From the NCBI RefSeq assembly GCF_014633365.1, contig NC_068344.1, positions 4,911,327 to 4,975,326 of the forward strand: a stretch of 64,000 bases of DNA, given 5' to 3'. The notes below the pieces were generated by a model. The model searched no databases and had not been told where the DNA came from. It was given only the letters and a program-made list of their open reading frames with translations. The DNA comes from Diospyros lotus. Its lineage: Eukaryota > Streptophyta > Magnoliopsida > Ericales > Ebenaceae. Positions 44,567-57,004 of the stretch are shown here, piece by piece. The translations under genes and the position numbers were made by a program. Numbering within the stretch: position 1 is the stretch's first letter; each line of letters opens with the position of its first letter.

Positions 44567-45207
44567 TGTCATGGATATTTATCGCACCACTTTTTATTGG
44601 TTAGACACGATTCAACAGACCGGCTCAATCGCCAGAAACTTAATAAGCCCAAGGCAAAGTTCATTAGAACAAAGTTACACATTGCTAAAACTCGAGCCTA
44701 GACCGCGAAATCAAGCAAGCTCCTAGCGACGCTTCGAGTTCGCTGGCCTAACCAAGCGAGCTCTCAGCAATGTTTCTAGTTCGCTGGTCTGATTCTTTAA
44801 CTAGCATAACAATAAAGTCACGGAACAACCAGAGGTAGAGACCCACCTACTTTATCTAAAGCAAACCAGATCCCTGGTAATACGGAGTCTACTCTTGTTT
44901 TTTTTTTAATCGATAATGACATATTGTCTCCATAATATTATCATATTATTTTAGATTTTATGTAATTGTAAACACCCCTCACTATAAATAGAGATCGAAA
45001 ACTATTGTACAAAATGGAGAACAAGAAGAATAATATAATGTTACTCTGCTGAAATATCCAGAGAATAGTCGTAAAGTATGCATCATTCTGGCCGAACCAT
45101 GTAAAAACTTTTCATGTACATTCTATTTTTTTTCTCCTTCTTACATTTTGGCTTATTTTCTCATTGCGGATCTACGAATCACGGTCGACTAATTCTGAAC
45201 GTCGACA
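44567..45207 (+). mobile_element. Solo LTR 424 bp upstream of the GDT1-like start codon
   Basis: A 641-bp TGTCATGG..GTCGACA segment flanked by AAAAA duplications (44562-44566 and 45208-45212; low complexity, so weak on its own). A TATA box CTATAAATAGAG (about 44983-44994) and the end GACTAATTCTGAACGTCGACA-like show plus orientation. The 3' end resembles that of the LTR at 51924-52743 (GTCGACTAA.TC.GAA.GT.GACA), suggesting related families. Confidence 0.75.
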
Positions 45208-45212
45208 AAAAA

Positions 45213-47540
45213 TAAATTAACTAAAAAAAATAATGAACCCAAATGGGTTTCATCCTAACATGCAATGAAACCAAATATATTTTCATCACTGAAATGCATC
45301 TTAAACCAAATCTAAGTTCGAAAATGAGAGAAAAGTCTCGTTTGAGTTTGAATGACACACATAGACAAAATATTTGATCAAACCCTACCTTTACACAAAA
45401 TTTAATTCAAACCTAAATGGAGAGGATTTTGAACCCTTTAAAGCATAGAGTGAAAAAGATAAAGGTAAAAAGAATAAGGGTTGTCTCACACTACACGAGA
45501 GTAGAGGTGATTGATACTAACAAACGTAATAGCAATCATTACGGAGACAGTTGGATCACAAAAGAAGAAGGAAAGAAGAAAAAAAAGCACATGTGGAAGA
45601 AAGCAAGTGACAACACACACTAGTGATCACCAATGTGAGAATGATAAATTTTTAAATATAATTTTTTTAATTATTTATAAATAACAAAAGATATAAATAC
45701 ATAGAAGTTTAGAATTCATGTAGCCGATCCCACATAGTAGGATAAAGGTTGGATATGTTGTTGTTGTTGTGTTTGACAAGATTTAACTAATGAAGATTCC
45801 TTATTGGAAGTCTTTTCGGTGGCCAAGAGAATGAGTCAATAAATATAATTGAAAAATGTTATTGGTATACTTTTGTGCACACTTTGAGCTACACAAAGGT
45901 ATACTAATGATAAAAAAATTCCTCATGAGGCGCATAGAGACGTGTGAGTCGCATGTTGACGAGAGATATTTTAGTCATAATACCTCTTTATATAACTTAA
46001 GATGTACAAAAGTGATGTATAAGTAACATGATTCAATGTAATTTATGTCATCACTCACTTGAACAACTAATGGGGTGGCTGGCTTAGTTTGATCGTTATT
46101 GAGTCAGGAAGTATTAAAGCATATCTATAATTAGCTTGTGTAATACGCCAAGCTGTTGCAGCTTGTAAACGGAAATGCCACTTCCACATTTAATTTTGAT
46201 TCTTAAAAGCGTTATTTATTTATTAATATATTATATAATATATAATATATAATATAATGATTATTGTAGAGATATAATAATAAATTTATAATTGTGGGAG
46301 AGTCATCTCTTAGGTTTTTAGGAAATTATATGATAAAAAACAACTGGGTGCACAGCATATCTCCCATGCGAGCTCTTCGATATAAAAGTCAATCTCAACT
46401 AAAAAATAAAGAACTATTGTGGTAACTTGTATAAGAGTTATTGTCTAACTAGAAAACATGGGTTACCTTTATTTATAGAAGCTAAAACTGACAAATAAAA
46501 AGTATATGTATCTTTCAAGATCTTTTGTTCTGATTTTCAAGGCATTAATTTTGAAAGTTAGTTGGTATACTTCAATCGAGACCATATTCAAAGAGGCTTA
46601 GGGAGACCTAGACGATCCTTTATGGTTTCCTCTTTTATGCTTTGGTTTTGTTTATTATATTAGATCTAAACTAGAGTTGGAAAATGGACAGCTCAACCCG
46701 TCTCTCGCTTGGCCCACCCATTTAGTGGGGCGGGCTGAATTTGGCCCACGAGAGAGGTGAGCAATGAGAAATGAAGGCACAGCATGACTTTGTACCCCTT
46801 AATAAACGAGTTAAGGCAAGCAAGGCAAAATCATGGGAAGCAATTTGCTTCCCTATAATGATTTGCAAGGAAGCAATTTGCTTCCTTGTAATTTGATTTG
46901 ATTGCATGTAGGTCGTGCCGGGTTAGGTCATTTTGGTGGATCGGATTGCTAGGGCCAAGTTGGTCTGGCCTGTTTGCTATAGTACCGAGTCGGGGTGGAC
47001 TAAGCTAGGAGGCAAGCCATTTGCCAACTCTAGTCTAAAGCTTTTAGAGTAAATAATAATCCAAGACACATCAATATTAATATATAGTGCGATTTTAAAT
47101 ATTAAATTTAAGTATTTAAATAATATTTTTATTCGTAAAATCTTTTACTTTCTTTGACTAGCAGGATTCGTATCACAGCATGGTTTCTTTCAAATAAGAT
47201 ATCAGGAATAAATTTATAAATATGTATAAATTTGAAATGTCCTTATCAATTTATATACTTTAAGTAATAAATAAATCGTTTTATTTTATTAACAAAGAAA
47301 AAACAGTCCAGGAGAGTGACGAATGAACCTTCCCCTACAAATAATTGCAGCTAACATCACAGCTAGTCAAGCGAGAAGCTTCCATTGTCAATCCATACAG
47401 AATATAAAGGTGCAAGAGGGTCCAGAGAGAGTCCCACCAAAACAAAGAAGGTTCAAGACAGAATTATACAATGTGGAGGTGACCCACGGAGCTAGCTTAG
47501 CCTTTCACGCCATGGAACTTATCTGGTTGATTGTCTCAAA
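45213..47540. other. Intergenic AT-rich DNA with a LINE tail
   Basis: No gene recognised. At 45715-45770 CATGTAGCCGATCCCACATAG leads into GGATAAAGGTTGG and (TTG)4, the 3' terminal sequence expected of a plant RTE-type LINE (or a SINE sharing its tail). Around 46680-47030 GC-richer DNA contains repeated 'aagcaatttgcttcc' but no coding motif. Confidence 0.45.
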
Positions 47541-47544
47541 GATC

Positions 47545-48724
47545 AAAGATGAAGGTGGTGCCCTCTTTTCAATTTTAAATTTTGAATTTATTTTTAATTT
47601 TATATTTTAAGTATCTATTTTAAGATTTTTAAAAACGCGTTATTTCTATCATTCTAAAAAATTATTTATCAAAATAGAAAATTAGAAAACGCGTTTACTT
47701 TGTAATTTTGAAAAATTATTTTTATAATATTTTATTCAATAAATTTGATTCAAAATAAATGATAAATATTTATTAATAAATTATAAATTTAATTCAAAAA
47801 CTTTAAACTATAATACAAGAAATAACTAAAAACAGAATAACAAAAAAAAATTAAAATCTTTAAAAATATCAGACTTTAAACATCTATTAATAAATGAGTA
47901 AAATTACAAAATAACATAACATTAATTTATCATAGGTATAATCCAAAATCTTAAAAATATCTGTAAAAAAATTAATACAAAAAAATCATATTACATATTT
48001 AGTTTAATATTCAAATAAAAAAAATAAAAAAAACAAAACAAAGAAAATCAAATCGCATAAGGGTTTGTGATGGGGGTGGTTATGTCGGACGGTAAGGGGC
48101 GGTGAAGTTGGACGACTTGCAAGGGTTTGTGATGGGGGGCGGTCGATGGCGATGGTTGCGGTGGTGGTGGCAGAAGCAGTCGACGACGACGATGGCGATG
48201 GCAATAGCGGGCCAGAAGAGAAAAGAAGAGAAAGAAAACAAGGGGGTGATTAACAATGGACACGATGCAAGGGTTTGCGATGGCGATCGCAGAAGTTGTC
48301 GACGGCGGTGGCAAGCCAAAAGAGAATAGAAGATAAGAGAAAGGAGACTGGGGGCGGTCGACGACGGATGCAATGCAAGGGTTTGCAATGGGGGGCGGTC
48401 GACGACTGTGGTTGTAGTGGCGGTGGCGGAAACGGTCGATGGCGGTGATGGCAATGGCCGTGGCGGTCAATGGCCAGAAGAAAAATGATGAGAAAGGGGA
48501 GAAGATATGAGAGAGAGAAGATATGTGGCTCTCTGGAGTGGGTTTGCGCAGTGGGTAGATGGAAGGGGGACGCGTTTTTCGCATTTTAGTGTTTTAGGTT
48601 TGCTTTACAAAAAATTTCTCATTTTCGAAAATATATTTTTGAAAATAACAAAGTGAACGCGTTTTCAATATTTTGAAAAATTGAAAACTCAAAACGGGCA
48701 TAAAACAGCAAAAAGAACACGCCC
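47545..48724. mobile_element. Long-TIR repeat, possible MULE-type element
   Basis: The right end read on the minus strand (from 48724) is GGGCGTGTTCTTTTTGCTG, followed by TTTTCAATTTTTCAAAATA and AAAACGCGTT. The left part (about 47580-47720) carries matching words (AAAACGCGTTTACTTTG..ATTTT) in the opposite orientation, so the segment appears to have long inverted ends. The middle (48060-48470) is a GGCGGTGG/CGACGG-rich mosaic with three copies of AGGGTTTG.GATGG. The 178-codon minus frame there is Pro/His/Ser-rich with no motif. A related copy is at 59845-60330. The left boundary and target duplication are not resolved. Confidence 0.4.
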
Positions 48725-48744
48725 TAAGTGATGTGAAATTACAA

Positions 48745-48914
48745 CTTGTAAGGTATAAGTCAAGTGATTGGATAAACAATATGTCGGTGTCAATTCGATA
48801 GATTGTGAGTTCGATTCTCGTTCTGCGTAAGGGTCAAATGCACAATCTGTAATTTATCTCTCCTAATGTAATTAAAGGCACGAGCACCAGGAGTCACGTA
48901 AGGGCGATGATCCC
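48745..48914 (+). mobile_element. tRNA-derived SINE, copy 2
   Basis: A 170-bp insertion flanked by perfect 19-bp duplications aagtgatgtgaaattacaa (48726-48744 and 48915-48933). The A-box-like TAAGTCAAGTGATTGG lies near 48757-48772 and the B box GAGTTCGATTC at 48807-48817. Its 3' end, AAGGGCGATGATCCC, matches copy 1. The perfect duplication makes this a more recent insertion than copy 1. Confidence 0.85.
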
Positions 48915-48933
48915 AAGTGATGTGAAATTACAA

Positions 48934-49622
48934 ATGATTCATTAAATCAATTATAATTTAATTAATAGTTTGATTGTGGTTTATTTTTTATTTAATTTGT
49001 AATAATTATTATAAATATATTTTTTTTATAAAATTAAAACTGAAGATAAGGTTAGATATATTATTGAAAAAATTATAAGTTCGTTATAAAATCAAAATAA
49101 AAAAATAATATTTTTTAATAATTTACCCAATTAATTATGATATTTGATGAAGTTCTTAAATTTTATTTTTTATCAAAAGATAAAAATTTTACTTCTATCT
49201 AATCAACTTAACTTGGTATTTAGTTATGGCCTGTGTGGATGGGAGGGAATGAGATGTTCTTTTTAAAAATGCTTAATTTTGATATTTGAGATAATATTTT
49301 ATATTAATATATTATATATTTATATTGATTTGACACATAATATATGAATATTATTTTAAATATTAAATTTAAGTATTTAAATAGCATTTATGTTTTGATT
49401 AGCATGGATACCATTTTATAAAGTAAGGGGTTTAAACATTTCCCTCTTCTTATATAATTTTTATGGAGGGGTAATCGAATTGGTTGAATTGTTAAAATTG
49501 AATAAATTAAAATTGTATAAAAAATAAATCAAATAAATATAAAAATCAAAGAAAACAAAAGCAAAACAAAATTGAACAAATATGAAAAGTCTGAATCAAT
49601 TGAAATAATCGAAAATAAATAT
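48934..49622. other. AT-rich intergenic DNA, no feature seen
   Basis: Strongly A/T-biased sequence with no coding or repeat structure recognised. Confidence 0.4.
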
Positions 49623-50019
49623 TGTTATGGGTATTTTTTGGACCACTTCTTATGGACTATACTCGACCCAGAAGGGGGGCGAAGTACGTCCCAACGGCCA
49701 CGACGTCAGATGCATTCGGCCCCACAGAGGCGCTTATTTTCTTCATCTTGTCCGCTTGGGCCCGCTGACCAAGCTGCGAGGTCGGAGGGATTTTCCTTTT
49801 GCTTCCAGAACCTTCCTCGTAAGCCACGGATTTCCCGCAACTCGCGACAGTCTCGGCTGCCCTAGATTGCGAAGAGACGCCAGCATAAATGGACCTTGAG
49901 GGAACCACGGCCGCTGGTGCAAGTTCAGCACCAGGAAGACGGAGGGGGTCGTGACTCGAACCGGCTGCTTCAGTGCGGGCTCCAAGCCCTTGGGCCTTCG
50001 CAGGGGAAGATGATGCACG

Positions 50020-51196
50020 AACAGCCTTGGGGACGTTGGAGAGTGCAGAAGAACCGGGTCGTTCGAGCTAGAGCCTCATCGCCTCGGATGGTGTCGGTAG
50101 CATTGTAACGGTAACCTCACCGCAAGCTCTGCTCTCCCTAACCGGACTCCCGTCAAAGTCAGCTTCGTAAAAAATCGACCTTATCTCCCTTTGGCCACGT
50201 ATTCCGATGTCGCCTTTTCTGACTTCATTGATACCAAAGGGAGGGGCGAGCTGATAATTGCAAAGAACGGACTCACAGAACTTGTAGTCGTCTTCGTCAG
50301 TCTTTAAGTCCGAAGCCGCTTGAAGATCTTGCGGTTCAGAAATGGTTAGTTCAGGCTGCCATCGGGTGACGTCTGTAAAATCAGAAAGACATATGAAGGA
50401 AAGATAGGAATAGCCGAATTGATGATTACAGGTACCAAAAAAAAATGAGAGAGTGGGGGAGTGGGAAATTACTACTCACTCGGCATAAGAACGAAACTAA
50501 AGTTGTTGAGGTCTTTGAGAGAGGAACAAGACAGGTAGAACCATTGGGACTTGTAGTCTCCAACGTTAGACTTACCCTTGGCCCTTCCCTGAGGCAAGAC
50601 TCTCTTGCAGTCTGAGGAGCGAGTTGCCATGTAATGCAGCCCGTCCTTGGTACCCTTGAAAGAATAAAGGTACCTAAGTACTCTAGGAGTTGGAAGAGGA
50701 AGTTTGTTCTTTTTGAGAAGAAAGGTAAGGGAGGTTATTTAGGCGTACGAATTAGGCATCAACTGGAAAGGAGCGAGCTTAAGGTCGTTCAAAATATCTA
50801 TGAGGTAAGGCTGTAGTGGACACCTAAAACCGAACTCTAAGTGTTGGGGGCTAATGGCAACAAACCCTATGGGGGGAAAGCTGCGTGGTCACCAAGGGAG
50901 GGGACCATCAGACGAGTCCCGCAGGGGAGGCGGTATGTGGCGGCGTGCAATGTCAGCTCGCCGATCGTTAGCCTCGAGGGATACCGCTTAAAGATCTCAC
51001 GAGCCGCATGCTCCTCAACAGATCGCTGGGTTAAAACAGGGGCAATACATTGAAAAGCTCTCTCAACGACCTCTGAACGAGATGAAGCCACGTCTTGAAC
51101 AATCCGCGGCAACATCATTCCTCTTTGCCCCGAAGAGCTGGAGATGTCATCACTTTCTACCCTGTAGTTGTGGCGCTTCTGACCTAATGTCGACAT
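50020..51196 (-). pseudogene. Antisense ORF: plant 'gypsy-type transposon' protein (Transposase_28-like), broken
   Basis: Reading minus from ATG at 51196: MSTLGQKRHNYRVESDDISS, later SRLTIGELTLHAATYRLPCG, then after a frame change FGFRCPLQPYLIDILNDLKL and APFQLMPNSY. A further block is KSNVGDYKSQWFYLSCSS (about 50515-50570), ending SFVLMP before an apparent GT donor. This order (PP-rich segment; FG.R.PL.P...IL....LAP.QL.PN; later WFY.S) recalls the plant family annotated as 'putative gypsy type transposon' (Pfam PF04195), a role-unknown protein of Tat-lineage elements. A minus-strand TATA box (TATAAAA, 51651-51657) lies upstream. Stops and frame changes are present, though some may be introns. 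Assignment from memory of the family pattern. Confidence 0.5.
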
Positions 51197-51650
51197 CTAA
51201 AAAAAAAAAAAGAAGAAGAAGAAAAGAATTAGAGCGTCGAATCAAAGCTCCTAGAGACGCCTTCTACATGTCAGGTCGCGCGCTTCGGAACAGGGCATGA
51301 CTCGAAAGAAAAAAGAGAAGCTAGGGTTTCTAAATTTACCAAAACTCCTAAGATAGGCGGAGCCCACTTCCATAGACCACCCTGCCATTGCCAAGCGGTA
51401 AGGTACAGAGGCGGAAATAATAAAAAGGATAGAAGCAGAGCCGAAGCACACTGAAGAGATATGAGGAACTCACTGTTCTTAAGTTGATTGCTGCAAAGAT
51501 CACGAACAAGAACCAGTTGAGAAGCTGGAGCGGAGAGGCTTCGGGACCGACGGTGATGGAGTCTCGAAATCAAAAGAAAGCAAGTTACAGGAATGAGGGA
51601 AATCTTTGAAATAAGACGGTAAATGGGGAGCCAAATAACCCCCTTTCCCC

Positions 51651-51657
51651 TTTTATA
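51651..51657 (-). promoter_or_regulatory. TATA box of the antisense ORF
   Basis: GCTATAAAAGGGG on the minus strand, about 450 nt upstream of the ATG at 51196; a good match to the plant TATA consensus, facing away from the LTR. Confidence 0.5.
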
Positions 51658-51923
51658 GCTTAGGACACCCGCCATTGGATGAAGTGACCGATGAGCTTCC
51701 CCAGATCCAATGGCGGTGCGCGAAAGCGTGGGGAATACGGACATGATGATTAGTAGTTATGGGAAACGTGCACATTAAATGCACCGCAGACAAGACGTAC
51801 AGCGCGAAACAGTGTGATTTGAAACAATTGGGCGGAAAGCTGAAAAGACGTATTGAAAGCCGAAGCAGCCAGGCATGTGTCAGCTCCCAGCCCGAAGGTC
51901 GCACTGCGAGCTGGGGGGCTTAA

Positions 51924-52743
51924 TGTTACGGGTATTTCTCGCTCCACTCTATGTAAGCCGGACTTAACATGATGATTCGGCCCAAACGCTCAAGGCCCAA
52001 TAAATCGAACCGAGCTCGTTAAAGCGAGCTCAGATAGTGCTGAACCTCAGGGTCAAACATCGAGGCCAAGCAATCTCCTAGTAGCATCTCTAACTCTTTG
52101 GCATATTCAAACGACCCCCAGCTACACTCTGGGCAAGTTCCCAGTGACTTTCATAGTTCGTCGGCTTAGCCCGTCAGCTCGCATCACAGAAGAGGCGTGT
52201 GTTGCGGCATACCAGCAAGCCAAGGGCAGCCCTGACTAGACCCCTTGGGCCTGTTCTCTCGGCCCATTTCACCAACCCATGCCAGTCCCATCCTGGCCTT
52301 CTTGCAACAACATTATTACAGTCGCATCTGGATTTCCAAACATCCCCCTCAGATCCCACTCTCATTAATGACAGATCTCATCTGCATTAATGGCAAATCA
52401 CATCCTCATTAATGAGGGTCTCGTCGACACCTCGCCGTGGCAGGAACACCCCCGTCGACTACTCCATCCCATCACCTCTACACGTACGGAGCAGGCAAGA
52501 AAGCTTTTTGTTGATATATATATCAACATGCCCTCTTAAGGGCCGGGGTACGGATTCTTTATGACTAACCTAAAAACATCCAATATATTTGCTTACTCGC
52601 TCACTAACTTGGGCATCGGAGTATTTGGCAGGGACGGGTGGTCGGCTTGGCAAACCAGACTGGATACCTCATTGTTCATCTCTCGAATCTATCATATCAG
52701 TGCGGGTCAACAAATCTCTGTCGACTAAATCAGAATGTTGACA
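51924..52743 (+). repeat. 820-bp LTR
   Basis: Starts TGTTACGGGTATTTC and ends AATGTTGACA. The palindromic TTGATATATATATCAA (about 52511-52526) followed by CATGCCCTC looks like a core promoter for plus-strand transcription. No exact target duplication with the left end. Confidence 0.65.
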
Positions 52744-55700
52744 AAATGTAAATTAAAATTCTTAAATATGAGTAAGAATAAGTTTTTCAATAATAACAAA
52801 ACTTTAAAAATATGAATTTTGATTTCTTCCATAGTTTTAAAAATGTGATACCTTAAATATTAATTAGTATTGAAAAACCCAAGTATTTGACAATCTTAAA
52901 TAATTTTTTATAAATTTGTTAAGATATCACATTTTCAATACTATAATATAATTATTAAAGTAAAATTAATAATTAATTAATCACTACCTTTGATTTAATG
53001 CAAGTTTTTAAGGGAGAAAATTCACCATTGATTGACACTTGGCAAAATACTTTGCTTGACTATTCTATTTTAATATTATAATATATATATAGAATAAAGA
53101 TATAAAGATAAGATTTTAAATAAATGGATAATTTTCTATGATTTAATTAATAGTTTAATTTGTTTATTAATATTTATCAGAAAACTCATGCAAATTTAAT
53201 ACAAATTTTAGAGGCAAAAATATATTTGCAGATTTTTGGAGGGAAAAAAAATTGCAAACTATTATACTTTAATATAATATATTATATATTATTATATTAT
53301 ATAAATATAAGATTTTATTTAATAGACAATTTTTGTACTTAATTAATACTTTAAGTGTCTATTCATATTTCTCATAAATAGTATTTATTTTTGATTGATT
53401 GAAGGATTAATTAAATATTTAATATTAATTAACATAATAATATATTGAAAAATTCATGATTAGAATTGAAAAACTCATGTATTTAAAATTTATTATTAAT
53501 TTTATTATTAATTTTATAGTAATTAGTACTTATTATTTCAAAATAATTGAAAATTTAAAATTATTAATGTAAATTACTAAATGTAAATAATTAATACAAT
53601 AAGTTCTAAATGCAAATTATTAATGCAAGTTTTGGGGGAAAATTTTTTTTTTTAGACTATCCTACTTTTAGATATATATAAAGATGCTAATGAATGCTCT
53701 AACACGTATTAAGGTATAATAAATATATTTTATTTCTAAATAAGATGTTGTTATCACACTTTATTTTTAATGTTCAAACACTCTTAGTAATAAATATATT
53801 GTATTTTAAAATATTCTATCAACCAAAATAATTATTTTATATTTAAAAATAAAATAAATATATATTTTTTTATTGAAAATCATAACCAATGATAACTTTC
53901 CTTTGTGTTAATAAACCAAATATTAACTCTTTCTAAACTTCAAAAATATCCTTATTCCCCTCTATTAATTTTATTTATAAATAAAAAATAAATATTATAA
54001 GTGATACTCAATGTGATCACTGGCAAGGATCTTGGATCTAGAGTTCAAAGTAGACCAAACGTCTAAGTAAGATATCCAAATTTATCGATCGATCGAGAGA
54101 AATTCATTGTTCTTCTTCATCTTTTTTATTTTCATCAATAGATTGTACCATTGTTTAACTTGTGCCATTGTTAGTGAGGGACCCAAGTCTCGGGTCTCAA
54201 GTACAAACTAGACTAGATGCATAGGTTCTTTTGATGGAACTCATACGAATCGATCGAACTTAAATTTAGGTTAATTCAAAGGAAACTAAAGAGAAGGGAA
54301 ACATATAAACAAATAGAGATATAGTGAAAGTAATTTACTTCGGCATCATTGTCGTAGCTCGTCATCACTTTCCTATTTGACATCTCTATCTCTTTTGCTT
54401 TCAATACAACTCTATTGTAAATCTATAATGGCTTCGACCATTGTCAGACAAAAAGAAATGAAGGAAATAAAGAGGGGGATAGAGAGAGAGAAAAAACAAA
54501 TGAGGATGCCAACGTCAACTGCTATCGAGAAAGAAAAGGATCAAATAGAGAAAAAGAAGTGTAGAGAGGAGACAAAAAATAATTAGGAAACTTAAATATA
54601 GGGGCAAAATAATTAATTTTCTTATTTTGTTAGGTGAAAAAAAAGGTGCATTATATTTTTAAAAATAGATAAATGGTTGGTGACTTTTATCAAATCTAAA
54701 GAGTAGTTTATAAAATCTATCATTTTCTCGTAGTTCGCTTTGAAAAATTGTTTTAAGAGTTTTTCGGGTTCAATTCAATTTTTGGAAAATTACGTTTTTC
54801 AAATTTTGATTTTATATTTATTTATTTTTCAATTTTAGCCAATTTTCTATTTTTGTATAACTTTGGATAAAAAATTATTATAATCTCTTACCATTTTACC
54901 AATCATTTGAAATTACTTATATGACTTTCTTTTTATGTCTTTTAGTTTTATTGATTGATTATTTTTCTGGGACAAGCAAGGCTGGGCTTGGCTTCAAAAA
55001 CTTAACCCAAACTAGCCTTCCTAATCTAATAGATTGGGCTTACAATTTTATAAGCCCAACCCAATAGCATTATAATTTTTGGGCTCAGTCCTTTCTATGT
55101 TTGCATTTTGGCCCCTTTAAGGAATCCAATAAAATCAAAACGATGTGCTTGTATTTGCTTTTTTTTTTTTTTTTTTGTAATTTTTGAATTTAATATTAGA
55201 GCTTCCAAAAGATTACACAATTTACATACATATATAGTTAGTTTATTTAAATTTATGTACTCTTAGAATAAAAATGACATTGTTTGATAATTAAAACCTT
55301 AAACACCACAAGTTAAATTTTTGTAAGCACAAGAATTTTAGTTCGTGAAATATGTTTCAACAATTAAGTTGGTACTCAATCTTTCAGAAGTAAGCAGAAA
55401 GACAAAATAGCGAGTAGGCTTTTATCGATAGTCCTTTACCTGGCTAAAGGAGATAGCGTTCATATAACACAATCTAGAATAATTCGATTGAGCGTGATTT
55501 CTATTAAGACTTCTTTTATGATATAATTTTGATTATGACCTTGAATGGTATCTAATTCGAGATTTCCATGCCAAATAATCAAAATATTGGTGACACGTGA
55601 TACTTTATTAATAAATAAATATATATTATTTTAAGATTAAAATAATAATTTTTTAGAAGTACAAAAGAAATGGTGTATGATGGCAACTCCTTTTAAGGCA

Positions 55701-56253
55701 CGGGAGGGATTTGAATACAAAATAAAATTTCACCAACTTGAATGATGAATTAAATAAAACAAAGTCAATGTGAGGAGTATTTTGTTCTCCTCTAGAATCA
55801 AGGCTGCGGATAGATTCAACAAGCTGATTGATTAGCCAAAGAATGTTGTGATAAGTGGTTCATATTTTCTTGTCGCAATGATTATACAAATATCACCAAA
55901 AAATAATCCCAGACCTAATCAATAAGTTTTTCAATCTTCAACGTTCAATAGCACTATGAATTAAATAATAATAAAATAAAATAATTTATTCTACTCGTAA
56001 TTGGTAGGAAAGAGTTGTGAGAGAAATAGTGGTCGGCGATTAAGTTTTGTATATACGTGAAAGAAAATTTAGATATTTTAGTGTTCATATATTGCACGTT
56101 TCTAGTGAAACGTGTAATTGAGTTGAAAACATATGATTAAATAATATAATTAAAATAATAATTTTTTTTGAATAATTATCTAAAAAAAATATAAAAGTAA
56201 AAGAATGGAAATATAAATTTGAAATATATATATATTGAATTGGCAAGAAAAAT
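52744..56253. other. Long AT-rich non-coding stretch
   Basis: About 3.5 kb of A/T-rich DNA with no recognised gene, LTR or transposon. Only short frames occur (60-69 codons at 53160-53342 and 54377-54586), with low-complexity Lys/Glu or Tyr/Ile content. It contains a (T)20-like run near 55160-55178. Confidence 0.4.
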
Positions 56254-56552
56254 GTCAAAAAATAATAGTTATTAACTGTTATACAAGTGAGTTTGACGCC
56301 TTCTACGGTTGACTGGAAGCTTGGAACATTATGATTATAAAATGAAAATAAAAAGGGAAAGTGATATCATGACTTTTGATGACGTGGAATTCATATGGTT
56401 TTGAGTAGACTTCAATGTCTTTTATTTATTTATTTTATTTTATTTTTTCTATAAACAAGTACAAATTAACAGAAAAATTACAAATCTTTTTTTTTTAAGT
56501 GAAAAATTACAAATCTTAAGGTTAGCATTATTAAATTAAATTCGTAATCACT

Positions 56553-57004
56553 GAACCTTTTAAACCATTTTTAGCTTTTTCTATCACATTATTTTTCTTT
56601 TTCTCCTTCTTCAATTCAATTGGGATTTGGATTTAGCGAGAGTATAACCAAAACTTAACCTATTTGTCCTATTCAATGCAAAGTCCCTTTCCTTTACATG
56701 ACACTTTTACTTTTGTTTTTTATATCCATTTATGTCTCATCAAACCCTCGTTTTTTCGTTTGAGAATTCAATTCACCAGAACCTTTTAAACCCTTTTTAA
56801 CTTTCTCTATCATATTATTTTTCTTCTTTTCTTTCTTCAATTCAACTGGGATTTGCATTTAGTGAGAGTATACCTAAAGCTCAAACTATCTGTCCTATTC
56901 GATGCAAAATCCCTTTCCTCTACATGACACTTTTTACCTTTATTTTTTATATCCATTTATGTCTCATCAAACTCGCATCTTTCTATTTGAGGATTCAATT
57001 CCCC
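56553..57004. repeat. Two-unit tandem repeat, about 226 bp period
   Basis: Units beginning GAACCTTTTAAACC at 56553 and 56779 share CTTCAATTCAA.TGGGATTTG and TGTCTCATCAAAC, with substitutions between them. The equivalent pair in copy B starts near 60832. Confidence 0.8.

Larger units (their letters stand above)
49623..52743 (+). mobile_element. LTR-type element with antisense coding region (Tat/LARD-like), 5' part truncated
   Basis: An 820-bp LTR (51924-52743) is preceded by a polypurine-like GAGCTGGGGGGC. At 49623 TGTTATGGGTATTT resembles the LTR start (TGTTACGGGTATTT), but similarity fades within about 50 bp, so the 5' LTR appears truncated or diverged. The 2.2-kb internal part encodes no gag or pol; its coding signal is on the minus strand. 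Flanking 5-mers (AATAT, AAATG) do not match. The base composition (GC-richer) differs sharply from the AT-rich neighbours. Confidence 0.55.

Noticed and set aside
48048..48584. A 178-codon minus frame rich in Pro, His and Ser
   Set aside because: Low-complexity product of a GGTGG/CGACGG-rich repeat; no domain, no splice pattern, and overlapping frames are equally open.
49618..52748. Complete LTR element with target duplication
   Set aside because: Left and right 5-mers differ (AATAT versus AAATG) and the left LTR fades after about 50 bp, so completeness cannot be claimed.
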